From CAIWHR01 sp963734055 (GTDB taxonomy: Bacteria > Pseudomonadota > Gammaproteobacteria > Burkholderiales > Casimicrobiaceae): DNA of 64,000 nucleotides. The stretch is from positions 120,202-184,201 of the forward strand of contig CAVTFQ010000013.1 of NCBI GenBank assembly GCA_963734055.1, given 5' to 3'. The stretch's first letter is position 1; each line of letters begins with the position of its first letter. Shown here in pieces: positions 19,472 to 27,628 of this stretch. Position numbers and translations under genes: made by a program. Under the pieces are notes generated by a model. It searched no databases, was not told the DNA's origin, and was given only the letters and a program-made list of their open reading frames with translations.

Positions 19472-20434
19472 ATGTCACGCCTGACTTCCCCCGCCCAGAG
19501 CCCCGCGCGTCGCGCTCGGGCCGCGTTCGCGGCAGCGCTGCTCGCGCTCGCTGCGAACCTGCATGCGCCGGTCCTCGCAGCAGAGGGCTGGGAAACGGGA
19601 ACGGACGGCCTTCGCCCGATCCCGCCCCTGTCCGCGCACGTCACCGATCTCACGGGGACCCTCTCGGCTGCGGAGAAGGACGCGCTCGAGGCGAAGCTCG
19701 CGGACTGGGAGGCGCGCACGACGAACCAGCTCGCGGTGCTCATCGTGCCGACGACGCAGCCGGAACCGATCGAGGCCTACTCACTGCGCGTCGCCGAGAA
19801 GTGGCAGATCGGCCGCAAGGGCCACGACAACGGCGCGCTCCTCACCGTCGCCAAGGACGACCGGAAGATGCGGATCGAGGTGGGCTACGGCCTCGAGGGA
19901 ACGCTGACCGACGCGACCTCGCGGCGCATCATCGCCGAGGACATCGCGCCGTACTTCCGCGAAGGGCGCTTCGCCGCCGGGATCAGCGCCGGGGTCGACC
20001 GGATCATCGCGGTCGTCGGCGAAGGCAAGCCGCTCCCGCCTCCCGCGTCGCGCACGGCGCGCCCCGCCGCGCACGGCTTCGATTTCGGCACGATGCTCCT
20101 TCTGCTCCTCATCGTCGTTCCGCTCGTGGGCCGACTCTTGCGGGGCATCTTCGGCCGTTTCGTGGGATCGACGGTCGGTGCGGGCATCGTCGGCGCCGCG
20201 GCCTGGCTCGTTGCGGGGTCGTTGGCGATCGCGATCCTTGCGGCGATCGTCGGCTTCATCGTGATGATCTTCGCCGGGGCGGCGCCGCTCGTTGCCGGAC
20301 GCCGCGGCGGCGTGTTCCTCCCCGGAGGCTTCGGCGGCGGATGGGGGAGAGGCGGGGGCTGGTCGGGCGGCGGCGGGTGGTCCGGCGGCGGCGGCACCTT
20401 CGGCGGCGGTGGCGCATCAGGCGGATGGGACTGA
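19472..20434 (+). CDS. TPM-domain (YgcG-like) membrane protein
   Basis: A 320-residue protein with a signal peptide (about 1-37, ending 'APVLAAEG') and a TPM/DUF477 domain (about 50-175, 'HVTDLTGTLSAAEKDALEAK', 'YGLEGTLTDATSRRIIAED'). Three hydrophobic segments follow (about 205-265) and a Gly/Ser/Trp-rich tail ends 'GGGGASGGWD'. TPM domains occur in acid phosphatases and in photosystem II assembly proteins; the bacterial role is unclear. It follows lemA by 83 bases and precedes a second TPM gene by two. The glycine-rich tail is common in this family and is not a sign of damage. Confidence 0.88.
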   Translation: MSRLTSPAQSPARRARAAFAAALLALAANLHAPVLAAEGWETGTDGLRPIPPLSAHVTDLTGTLSAAEKDALEAKLADWEARTTNQLAVLIVPTTQPEPIEAYSLRVAEKWQIGRKGHDNGALLTVAKDDRKMRIEVGYGLEGTLTDATSRRIIAEDIAPYFREGRFAAGISAGVDRIIAVVGEGKPLPPPASRTARPAAHGFDFGTMLLLLLIVVPLVGRLLRGIFGRFVGSTVGAGIVGAAAWLVAGSLAIAILAAIVGFIVMIFAGAAPLVAGRRGGVFLPGGFGGGWGRGGGWSGGGGWSGGGGTFGGGGASGGWD

Positions 20435-20436
20435 CG

Positions 20437-20943
20437 ATGCCCGGCACCGGCGGACGCTGGTTCAGGCACCTCGTGACCGATCACGGAAGCGCCCGGCGCG
20501 CGTTTCCGGAAGCGGCGCTTGCGCGGATCGAGTCCGCCATTGCCGAAGGGGAGCGGCAGCACCGCGGCCAGGTGCGGTTCGCCGTCGAGCCGTCGCTGCC
20601 GCTCGGTCGCGTGCTGACGGGCATGCGGCCGCGCGAGCGTGCGCTCGAGGTGTTCGGCGTGCTCCGCGTGTGGGACACCGAGGAGAACTGCGGCGTGCTC
20701 GTCTACCTGCTGCTCGCCGACCGCGACGTCGAGATCGTCGCGGACCGCGGCATCCACGCGAAGGTGCAGCCCGGGGCATGGGAGGCGATCTGCCGGGAAA
20801 TGGAGGCCGCGTTTCGCGAGCGGCGGTTTGCCGAGGGCGTGGAGGCGGGCATCCGCAACATCAACGCACTGCTCGCGGAGCACTTCCCGCGTATCGGCGC
20901 GGGCGGCGCGAACGAGCTGCCGGACCGGCCGATCGTCCTGTAA
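20437..20943 (+). CDS. Second TPM-domain protein, soluble form
   Basis: A 168-residue TPM-domain protein without a signal peptide or membrane helices. Conserved stretches are 'ALARIESAIAEGERQHRGQV', 'LRVWDTEENCGVLVYLLLAD' and 'VEIVADRGIHAKVQPGAWE'. It follows the larger TPM gene by two bases; an alternative ATG at 20425 would overlap that gene. The trio lemA-TPM-TPM is a known conserved set. It is convergent with lplT, 12 bases between the stops. Function is unknown. Confidence 0.87.
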   Translation: MPGTGGRWFRHLVTDHGSARRAFPEAALARIESAIAEGERQHRGQVRFAVEPSLPLGRVLTGMRPRERALEVFGVLRVWDTEENCGVLVYLLLADRDVEIVADRGIHAKVQPGAWEAICREMEAAFRERRFAEGVEAGIRNINALLAEHFPRIGAGGANELPDRPIVL

Positions 20944-20955
20944 CGCGTCGACGCG

Positions 20956-22230
20956 TCAGTGGCCGCCACTCGCGCGGTCGATCCCGATCAGGTGCAGCGA
21001 ATCGCCACGCGCCTGGTTCGAGCGGTGCCGCAGCATCACGAGCACCATGGCCCCGGAGACGAACAGGCCGAACACGATGACCGCGGCCTGGATCCCGAGA
21101 CCCGCGCGGACCATCAGCGCGTAGAGGCCGACCATCACGAGGATCCCGATGTTCTCGTTGAAGTTCTGCACGGCGATCGAGTGGCCCGCGCCCATCAGCA
21201 CGTGGCCGCGGTGCTGCAGAAGCGCGTTCATCGGCACGACGAAGAAGCCCGCGCAGGCGCCGATCAGGATCATCAGGAACGCCGCCACCGGCAGCGACGT
21301 CACGAAGACCATCGAGATGACGATGACGCCCATCGCGCTGCCGATCGGCAGCACGCCGACCGAGCGGCGCAGCGACACGTAGCGCGCTGCGACCATGGCG
21401 CCGAGCGCGATGCCGACCGCAACCACCCCCTGCAGGTACGACGCCTGCGAGAGGTCGAAGCCGAGCGCCTTGGCGGCCCAGGCGAGCACGATGAACTTGA
21501 GCGTCGCGCCCGCGCCCCAGAACATGGTCGTCGTCGCGAGCGAGATCTGGCCGAGCTTGTCGCGCCAGAGCAGCGCGTTGCAATGCGCGAACTCGCGGAT
21601 CAGGGAGATCACGTTGCGGCTGACGATCCGGTGGTCGACGCCGGTGTCGGGGATGAACTTGTTGAAGATCGCGGCGATGACGTAGAGGCCCGTGATCACG
21701 GCGATCGCGGCCTCGGGCGGCGTTTCCACGCCCGTGTCGATCACCGGCAGGTCGAAGCCCAGGAGCACCGTCGCCATCTTGGGCGACACGAGCACGCCGC
21801 CGAGGAGCACGCCGAGGATGATCGAACCAACCGTCGTTCCCTCGATCCAGCCGTTGGCGACGACGAGCTGCTGCGGCGGCAGGAGCTCGGTCAGGATCCC
21901 GTATTTCGCGGGCGAGTACGCGGCTGCACCGAGGCCCACGATCGCGTACGCCAGGAGGGGGTGCACGGTGAACATCATCAAGAGGCAGCCGAACACCTTG
22001 ACCGTATTCGTGATCAGCATGACGCGGCCCTTCGGCATCGAGTCCGCGAACGCGCCGACGAGCGGCGCGAGGATCACGTAGAAGACGACGAACGACTGCT
22101 GCAGCGAGGGCTGCATCCAGTCCGGCTCCCCCATCTCCTGCAACAGGCGGATGGCGGCGATGAGGAGAGCGTTGTCGGCGAGCGAGCTGAAGAACTGCGC
22201 CGCCATGATCGTGTAGAAGCCCGGCTTCAT
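20956..22230 (-). CDS. lplT: Lysophospholipid transporter LplT
   Basis: A 424-residue major-facilitator protein with about 12 hydrophobic segments. LplT flips lysophosphatidylethanolamine inward across the inner membrane for re-acylation by Aas. The N-terminus 'MKPGFYTIMAAQFFSSLADN' and 'LGAAAYSPAKYGILTELLP' are characteristic. In many bacteria lplT stands next to or fused with aas, but no acyltransferase is adjacent here. Start ATG 22230 is chosen at the conserved N-terminus; the frame remains open upstream over the alr promoter, but that part is unconserved. Divergent from alr. Confidence 0.92.
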   Translation of the reverse strand: MKPGFYTIMAAQFFSSLADNALLIAAIRLLQEMGEPDWMQPSLQQSFVVFYVILAPLVGAFADSMPKGRVMLITNTVKVFGCLLMMFTVHPLLAYAIVGLGAAAYSPAKYGILTELLPPQQLVVANGWIEGTTVGSIILGVLLGGVLVSPKMATVLLGFDLPVIDTGVETPPEAAIAVITGLYVIAAIFNKFIPDTGVDHRIVSRNVISLIREFAHCNALLWRDKLGQISLATTTMFWGAGATLKFIVLAWAAKALGFDLSQASYLQGVVAVGIALGAMVAARYVSLRRSVGVLPIGSAMGVIVISMVFVTSLPVAAFLMILIGACAGFFVVPMNALLQHRGHVLMGAGHSIAVQNFNENIGILVMVGLYALMVRAGLGIQAAVIVFGLFVSGAMVLVMLRHRSNQARGDSLHLIGIDRASGGH

Positions 22231-22275
22231 TGCGCTTCCGGACTTGTCGTACACATCGAGGCGACGGGCATTGGG

Positions 22276-22281
22276 TATAAT
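22276..22281 (+). promoter_or_regulatory. -10 element upstream of alr
   Basis: A perfect TATAAT at 22276-22281 in the lplT/alr divergent region, giving a leader of about 118 bases before the alr ATG at 22406. No good -35 is found at 16-18 bases. The rest of the leader shows no recognisable riboswitch. Confidence 0.35.
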
Positions 22282-22405
22282 CGGCGCGGCTTCGCTGCGG
22301 CCCGCTTTATACCACGACTGGGGGCGGCTCCGGGAGCCGCGGCGCTCCGCCGACGACGCGTCGCGAGAGCCGTTCGAAGCGCTGTTCCCACGTCGTCCGC
22401 GCGCC

Positions 22406-23500
22406 ATGGCCCGCCCGCTGCTCGCCCAGATCAACCTCGCCGCGCTGCGCCGCAACCTGGCGCGCGTGCGCGACCGTGCTCCGAAGACGCAGGTGCTGGC
22501 CGTCGTCAAGGCGAACGCCTACGGTCACGGCCTCGCGGGCGTCCTCCCCGCGCTCGCCGACGCGGACGGGCTCGCCTTGGTCGAGCTCGACGCCGCGCTC
22601 GCGCTCCGCGCGGCGCATTACACGCGACGGATCCTGCTGCTCGAGGGCTTCTTCACCGCCGACGAGCTGCCCGAGTTCGCGGGGCGCCGCCTCGCAACGG
22701 TCGTCCACCACGCCGAGCAGGTGACGATGCTCGAGCACGCGCACCTCGAGCGTCCGCTCGAGGTGTTCCTCAAGATCAACACCGGGATGAACCGGCTCGG
22801 CGTGCGCGCCGCCGACGTGCCGTCGCTGGTCGACCGGCTTGCGCAGTGCGATTCCGTCGCTGCGCTCAGGATGATGACGCATCTGGCGCGCGCCGACGAG
22901 GAGGACGGTCTCAAGGAGCAGCTTGCGGTCTTCGACGCCGCATGCAAGGGACTGCCGTATCCGCGCTCGCTCGCCAACTCCGCGGGCGTCGTCCGCTTCG
23001 ACGAGGTCGGCGGCGACATCGTGCGCCCCGGGATCATGCTCTACGGCGCGACGCCGTTCCCGTACGACACGGCGGAGATGATCGGCGTAGAGCCCGTGAT
23101 GACGCTGCGCTCGGAGCTCGTCGCGGTGCAGGACCTGAAGCCCAACGACAGCGTCGGCTACGGCGGCGCCTACACGGCGTCGCGCCCGCACCGGATCGGC
23201 GTCGTCGCGTGCGGCTACGCGGACGGCTACCCCCGACACGCGCCCAACGGGACTCCCGCCCTCGTCTGCGGCCGCAAGGTGCGCCTCGCGGGACGCGTGT
23301 CGATGGACATGATCACCGTCGACCTGACCGACGTGCCCGAGGCGCGCATCGGCAGTCCCGTCGTCCTCTGGGGCGAAGGGCTGCCGGTCGACGACGTCGC
23401 CAGCGCCTCGGCGACCGTCGGGTACGAGCTCCTCTGCGCGGTCGCGCCCCGCGTGCCGAGGGTCACGACCGAGGTCGGCCGCATCGACCTCGAGCTCTAG
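22406..23500 (+). CDS. alr: Alanine racemase
   Basis: A 364-residue PLP enzyme interconverting L- and D-alanine for peptidoglycan. The PLP lysine lies in 'LAVVKANAYGHGLAGVLPAL' (near residue 35). The catalytic tyrosine region is 'DSVGYGGAYTASRPHRIGVV' (near 255), and 'RPGIMLYGATPF' and 'GRVSMDMITVDL' are also family signatures. ATG 22406 puts the fold at residue 1; the frame is open upstream but unconserved. hldD follows after 42 bases. The gene is intact and of usual length. Confidence 0.95.
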   Translation: MARPLLAQINLAALRRNLARVRDRAPKTQVLAVVKANAYGHGLAGVLPALADADGLALVELDAALALRAAHYTRRILLLEGFFTADELPEFAGRRLATVVHHAEQVTMLEHAHLERPLEVFLKINTGMNRLGVRAADVPSLVDRLAQCDSVAALRMMTHLARADEEDGLKEQLAVFDAACKGLPYPRSLANSAGVVRFDEVGGDIVRPGIMLYGATPFPYDTAEMIGVEPVMTLRSELVAVQDLKPNDSVGYGGAYTASRPHRIGVVACGYADGYPRHAPNGTPALVCGRKVRLAGRVSMDMITVDLTDVPEARIGSPVVLWGEGLPVDDVASASATVGYELLCAVAPRVPRVTTEVGRIDLEL

Positions 23501-23542
23501 CCGGGAGCGCTCGATCGCACTTTCCATGACAAAGGATCCGCC

Positions 23543-24550
23543 GTGTACACCGTAGTCACCGGCGCCGCCGGCTTCGTCGGCGCCAACCTGGTCCGCGGGC
23601 TCAACGAGCGCGGCGTGACCTCGATCCTCGCCGTCGACAATCTGGCGCGTGCCGACAAGTTCGTGAATCTCGCCGACTGCGAGATCGCCGAGTACGTGGA
23701 CAAGGACGAGTTCCTCGCGCGGCTCGCCGACGGCGATTTCGACGACGACATCGACGCCGTCCTGCACCAGGGCGCGTGCTCGGACACGATGGAGACGGAC
23801 GGCCGGTACATGATGCACAACAACTACCGGTATTCGCTCTCGCTGCTCGAGTGGTGCCAGGACAACGACGTGCCGCTGCTCTACGCGTCGAGCGCGGCGA
23901 TCTACGGCGGGCGTCCCGGGTTCCGCGAGGAGCGCGCCTGCGAGGCGCCGCTCAACATCTACGGCTACTCGAAGTTCCTGTTCGACCAGCACGTCCGGCG
24001 GCTCCTGCCCGAACGCACCGCGCAGGTCGCGGGCTTCCGCTACTTCAACGTCTACGGGCCGCGCGAGGAGCACAAGGGCCGGATGGCGTCGGTCGTGCTC
24101 CACTTCTGCCGCCAGTACCGCAGCGACGGCTGCGTGCGCCTGTTCGAGGGCCGGGACGGCTACGCCGCCGGCGAGCAGCGCCGCGACTTCGTCTCGGTGG
24201 AGGACGTGGTGAAGGTGAACCTCCACTTCCTCGACCACCCGGATCGCAGCGGCATCTTCAACCTCGGCACCGGCAGCGCGACGACCTACAACGAGGTCGC
24301 CCGCGCGACGGTCAACGCCGTGCGCCGCGCGCGGGGCGAATCCGAGCTCTCGCTCCCCGACCTCGTCGCCGCCGGCGCGATTTCCTATATCCCGTTCCCT
24401 CCCGCGCTCGCCGGCAAGTACCAGAGTCACACGCAGGCCGACCTCGCGCGCCTCCGGGCCGCAGGCTACCGAGCGCCGATGTTCACGGTGGCGGAAGGCG
24501 TGCCCCGCTATGTCGAACGGCTGATTTCGGGGACCGCTTCCTCCGCGTAA
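23543..24550 (+). CDS. hldD: ADP-L-glycero-D-manno-heptose-6-epimerase
   Basis: A 335-residue short-chain dehydrogenase-type epimerase that makes the heptose donor for the lipopolysaccharide inner core. The NADP site is 'VVTGAAGFVGANLVRGL', and the catalytic Tyr-x3-Lys is in 'NIYGYSKFLFDQHV'. 'GACSDTMETDGRYMM' and 'YGPREEHKGRMASV' are HldD signatures. The start is a GTG at 23543, preceded by AAAGGA; the upstream ATG at 23526 is out of frame. Its presence implies heptose-containing LPS. The hldD-comEA-cysM order is common in betaproteobacteria. Confidence 0.95.
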   Translation: MYTVVTGAAGFVGANLVRGLNERGVTSILAVDNLARADKFVNLADCEIAEYVDKDEFLARLADGDFDDDIDAVLHQGACSDTMETDGRYMMHNNYRYSLSLLEWCQDNDVPLLYASSAAIYGGRPGFREERACEAPLNIYGYSKFLFDQHVRRLLPERTAQVAGFRYFNVYGPREEHKGRMASVVLHFCRQYRSDGCVRLFEGRDGYAAGEQRRDFVSVEDVVKVNLHFLDHPDRSGIFNLGTGSATTYNEVARATVNAVRRARGESELSLPDLVAAGAISYIPFPPALAGKYQSHTQADLARLRAAGYRAPMFTVAEGVPRYVERLISGTASSA

Positions 24551-24631
24551 GTTGACCGGCGTGCGGCGCGACAGCCATCGAAGGCACCTGCGCAAGCCGC
24601 CGCGCATCGATCCACTCACACGGAGGACGTC

Positions 24632-24997
24632 ATGCAACGGCTGCTGCTCGCACTCGCACTTTGCCCGGCGATCGCGCTCGCTGCGATCAACATCAATACC
24701 GCAACCAAGGACGAGCTCGTCTCGCTGCCGGGGATCGGCCCCGCGAAGGCGCAGGCGATCCTCGACTACCGCAAGGCCCACGGCTCGTTCAAGACGGTCG
24801 AGGAGCTGAAGGACGTCAAGGGGATCGGTGCGAAGCGATTCGAGAAGCTCAAGCCCGACCTCGCCGTCAGCGGGCCGTCGACCACGAAGCCCGCGGCGAA
24901 GCCCGCTGCGAAGCCGGGCGCCGTCTCGCGGTCTGCGCACGGCGAAGTCGCCGCGGCGGCAGCGAATCGCGACGCTGCGGCAGCCGCGAAGCCGTAG
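24632..24997 (+). CDS. ComEA-like helix-hairpin-helix protein
   Basis: A 121-residue secreted DNA-binding protein. A short signal peptide ('MQRLLLALALCPAIALA') is followed directly by the ComEA helix-hairpin-helix pair (about 19-80, 'ININTATKDELVSLPGIGPA', 'DVKGIGAKRFEKLKPD'), then an Ala/Lys/Pro-rich tail. In naturally competent Gram-negatives ComEA pulls transforming DNA into the periplasm. Competence here is not established by this gene alone. The Shine-Dalgarno GGAGG is about six bases before the ATG. A hairpin that may terminate transcription lies 30 bases after the stop. Confidence 0.9.
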   Translation: MQRLLLALALCPAIALAAININTATKDELVSLPGIGPAKAQAILDYRKAHGSFKTVEELKDVKGIGAKRFEKLKPDLAVSGPSTTKPAAKPAAKPGAVSRSAHGEVAAAAANRDAAAAAKP

Positions 24998-25026
24998 GTC
25001 GTCGGAAGAGCCGATTCAGTGGTCAC

Positions 25027-25054
25027 GAGACCCCGCCTGCCGGGCGGGGTTCTC
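25027..25054 (+). terminator. Candidate terminator hairpin after comEA
   Basis: GAGACCCCGCC and GGCGGGGTTCTC form an 11-pair stem with one bulged T and a five-base loop. It lies between comEA and the cysM promoter. There is no T-run, so intrinsic termination would be weak; it could also be a simple structural hairpin. Confidence 0.4.
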
Positions 25055-25094
25055 GTCGGCAGAGTACCGGGCCGGTCGGGTAGTGCGCGTCCGC

Positions 25095-25100
25095 TACAAT
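25095..25100 (+). promoter_or_regulatory. -10 element of cysM
   Basis: TACAAT at 25095-25100 predicts a transcript start near 25107. That would exclude the in-frame ATG at 25099, which lies inside the element, and supports ATG 25126 as the cysM start. No good -35 is evident. Confidence 0.4.
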
Positions 25101-25125
25101 GGCTCGATCGCACGGCCGCATTCTT

Positions 25126-26013
25126 ATGTACCCGACACTCGACTCCACGGTCGGCAACACGCCGCTCGTGCGCCTGCAGCGCCTTCCCGGCGCGACGACG
25201 AACGTCGTGCTGGGCAAGCTCGAGGGCAACAATCCTGCGGGGTCGGTGAAGGATCGACCCGCGCTGTCGATGATCGTCGAGGCGGAGAAGCGGGGGGAAA
25301 TCCGTCCCGGCGACACGCTGATCGAGGCGACGTCCGGCAACACCGGCATCGCGCTCGCGATGGTGGCGGCGATGAAGGGCTATCGGATGGTCCTCGTCAT
25401 GCCGGACAACCAGTCGCTCGAGCGCCGGCAATCGATGCGCGCGTTCGGCGCCGAGCTCGTATTGACGCCGAAGGAAGGCGGCATGGAGAACGCGCGCGAC
25501 GTTGCGGAGCGGATGCGCGCCGAGGGCAAGGGAACGATCCTCGACCAGTTCGCGAACCCCGACAACCCGCTCGCGCACTACCGCGGCACGGGGCCGGAGA
25601 TCTGGCGCGACACGAACGGGTCGATCACGCATTTCGTCTCGGCGATGGGAACCACCGGCACGATCATGGGCGTCTCGCGGTTCCTGAAGGAGAAGAACCC
25701 CGCGATCGCGATCATCGGCGCCCAGCCCGCAGAAGGCTCGCAGATTCCCGGCATCCGCAAGTGGCCGGAGGCCTACCTGCCGCGCATCTTCGACCGCGCG
25801 CGCGTCGACCGCATCGAGCACGTCTCGCAGCGAGAAGCCGAGGCGATGACGCGACGGCTCGCGAGCGAGGAAGGCATCTTCTGCGGCATCTCGGCCGGCG
25901 GCGCGTGCGCGGTCGCGCTGCGCATCTCGCGCGAGGTGGAGCGCGCGACGATCGTGTTCGTCGTCTGCGACCGCGGCGACCGCTATCTCTCGACCGGCGT
26001 GTTCCCCGCATGA
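25126..26013 (+). CDS. cysM: Cysteine synthase B (O-acetylserine sulfhydrylase)
   Basis: A 295-residue PLP enzyme that makes cysteine from O-acetylserine and sulfide (CysM can also use thiosulfate). The PLP lysine is in 'NNPAGSVKDRPALSM', the substrate loop is 'EATSGNTGIALAMVAA', and the phosphate-binding 'SAMGTTGTIMGVSRFL' is present. 'GIRKWPEAYLPRIFD' marks the CysM subfamily over CysK. ATG 25126 gives the family start 'MYPTLDSTVGNTP'; ATG 25099 would add nine unconserved residues and overlaps the -10. Its substrate maker CysE is encoded at 2608. The exonuclease gene follows after 16 bases. Confidence 0.93.
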   Translation: MYPTLDSTVGNTPLVRLQRLPGATTNVVLGKLEGNNPAGSVKDRPALSMIVEAEKRGEIRPGDTLIEATSGNTGIALAMVAAMKGYRMVLVMPDNQSLERRQSMRAFGAELVLTPKEGGMENARDVAERMRAEGKGTILDQFANPDNPLAHYRGTGPEIWRDTNGSITHFVSAMGTTGTIMGVSRFLKEKNPAIAIIGAQPAEGSQIPGIRKWPEAYLPRIFDRARVDRIEHVSQREAEAMTRRLASEEGIFCGISAGGACAVALRISREVERATIVFVVCDRGDRYLSTGVFPA

Positions 26014-26029
26014 CGGCCGCGGCACGCGG

Positions 26030-26824
26030 ATGACGCCGATCCTCGTCTTCGACATCGAGACGGTGCCGGACACGGCCGGGCTGCGGCGCGCGCGCGACGT
26101 CCCGGCGGACCTCTCCGACGCGGGGGTCCTCGACTGGTACGCCCAGCAGCGGCGTGCGCAGACCGGCAGCGAATTCCTGCCGCTCCACCTGCAGAAGGTG
26201 GTCGCGATCGCCTGCGCGCTGCGCGACCGTGCCGGCTTCAAGATCGCGTCCGTCGGCAATCCCGAGGATGGGGAGCCGGAGCTGATACGCCGGTTCTTCG
26301 ATCTCGTCGACAAGCTCGTGCCGCAACTCGTGTCGTGGAACGGCGGCGGCTTCGACCTGCCGGTGCTCAATCACCGCGCGCTGATCCACGGGGTGACCGC
26401 CGCGAAATTCTGGGAGTGGGGGGACGACGACCGCGACTTTCGCTACAACTCCTATCTCGGCCGCTACCACACGCGGCACCTCGACCTCATGGACGTGCTC
26501 GCGATGTACCAGCCGCGCGCCTCGGCCGGCCTCGACGCGATGGCGCGGCTCTGCGGCTTCCCGGGCAAGCTCGGCATGGACGGCAGCGAAGTCCACGCCG
26601 CGGTTCAGCAGGGACGGCTCGACCAGGTCCGCCGCTACTGCGAGACGGACGTCATGAACACGTACCTGCTCTACCTGCGTTTCCGGCTGCTTCGCGGCGA
26701 GCTGTCGGCCGGGGAGTACGCGAAGGAGGTCTCGTTCGCGCGCGAGCGCATCGCCGCGCTGGATGCGCCGCAGTGGCGCGAGTTCGTCGCGGCGTGGGAC
26801 GCGAGCGCGACGGCCCCATCGTAG
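26030..26824 (+). CDS. Predicted 3'-5' exonuclease (PolB-like DnaQ fold)
   Basis: A 264-residue exonuclease of the family similar to the proofreading domain of B-type polymerases. The acidic metal motifs are visible: Exo I 'ILVFDIETVPD' at residues 4-14, Exo II 'LVSWNGGGFDLPVLNHRAL' near 100, and Exo III 'YCETDVMNTYLLYLRFRLL' near 205. Substrate is not known; members are usually annotated only as nucleases. It follows cysM closely, so co-transcription is likely, and a hairpin terminator stands 34 bases behind it. Full length, intact. Confidence 0.88.
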   Translation: MTPILVFDIETVPDTAGLRRARDVPADLSDAGVLDWYAQQRRAQTGSEFLPLHLQKVVAIACALRDRAGFKIASVGNPEDGEPELIRRFFDLVDKLVPQLVSWNGGGFDLPVLNHRALIHGVTAAKFWEWGDDDRDFRYNSYLGRYHTRHLDLMDVLAMYQPRASAGLDAMARLCGFPGKLGMDGSEVHAAVQQGRLDQVRRYCETDVMNTYLLYLRFRLLRGELSAGEYAKEVSFARERIAALDAPQWREFVAAWDASATAPS

Positions 26825-26857
26825 CGGGCCTGCCGGCGTTCGCGGCGCCCAAACGAA

Positions 26858-26879
26858 ACGGCCGCCCGCAGGCGGCCGT
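26858..26879 (+). terminator. Hairpin terminator between the exonuclease and PEP-CTERM genes
   Basis: ACGGCCGCC (26858-26866), loop CGCA, GGCGGCCGT (26871-26879): a perfect nine-pair stem between convergent genes, with only short CCCTT behind it. It is symmetrical and could serve both strands. Confidence 0.55.
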
Positions 26880-26898
26880 CCCTTGGAGGAAGTGCCTG

Positions 26899-27448
26899 TC
26901 AGGTGCGGCGGCGCATCCCGATCAGCAGCAGCAATCCGGCGCCGATCAGGAGCAGAGGCGCGGGCTCGGGAACTGCCGACACGATGAAGAAGCCGGCGCC
27001 CGGCATTCCGACTGTGTGTGTGCCGGTGATGGAGTGCGCACCGGCCGCCAGGAGAAACATTCCATGGCTGAAATTCGGGTCGGCGAGGCAGGCGAGCTCG
27101 TCGTTGCCGCAGTTTATCGCACCGTCACCGGCTGTCGGTGACGTAGCGCCGATCGAAACGAGGTTGTCGAAGAGCTCGAACTCGTCGAGGGCTTGGAAGG
27201 CGTCGGTAATCGTGATTTGGCAGCCCGACGCCGGGCAAACGAACGTCCACGCCGGGTCCGCCCACCTGAATGCTTCGGAGTCCAGGTACGGTGCCGGCGC
27301 CGGAGGCCAGAGCGGTGCCGAGGTCGCCGAAACCGAACTCGTACCACTGGCCGAGCGACGATCGGCGGTCGCGGACGCCGGCCCCGCTGCCGCAAGCGAA
27401 ACCCACCGCGGATATCAAAGCGGCTGCCTTCCGAAGCATGGTCCTCAT
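26899..27448 (-). pseudogene. PEP-CTERM sorting-domain protein, interrupted by a net +1 frameshift
   Basis: Read on the minus strand from ATG 27448, the first frame gives a signal peptide ('MRTMLRKAAALISAVGFACG') and 'SSLGQWYEFGFGDLGTALA'. Past about 27283-27325 the homology continues one base over: 'YLDSEAFRWADPAWTFVC', 'ITITDAFQALDEFELFDN', and a classic C-terminal 'VPEPAPLLLIGAG', hydrophobic helix and 'GMRRRT' before TGA at 26899. Removing one base from the junction restores an unbroken protein of about 182 residues. PEP-CTERM proteins are sorted to the surface by exosortase. The function of this one is unknown. Both halves look conserved, so an assembly error or very recent mutation is likely. 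Confidence 0.75.
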
Positions 27449-27507
27449 GATTTCCAACCCCCCGCTGGTTGCGATGTTGTAGCAGTTCAGCAAAGAGGGT
27501 GCCAGAC

Positions 27508-27537
27508 GTATAACTATTTGATTGTAATGTTCTTCAA
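27508..27537 (-). promoter_or_regulatory. Candidate promoter of the PEP-CTERM gene
   Basis: On the minus strand TTGAAG (27537-27532) and TTATAC (27513-27508) are 18 bases apart in an A+T-rich patch that stands out from the GC-rich surroundings. The start codon is 60 bases downstream. The -10 match is partial. Confidence 0.35.
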
Positions 27538-27628
27538 TACGCCCATCTCGTCGATAGTGTAATAATTGTCGACGACAGATCCCGGACCGGCCATTGAGGG
27601 AGGATCGATTCTCGAGCGGCCGACGCGA

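Noticed and set aside
25099..25125. Earlier ATG start for cysM at 25099
   Set aside because: It overlaps the TACAAT -10 element and adds nine unconserved residues; the family start is at 25126.
27548..27575. Inverted repeat TCGTCGA with 14-base spacer near the end of phzF
   Set aside because: Only seven pairs with a long loop and no T-run; too weak to call a terminator or operator, although it lies in an A+T-rich patch.
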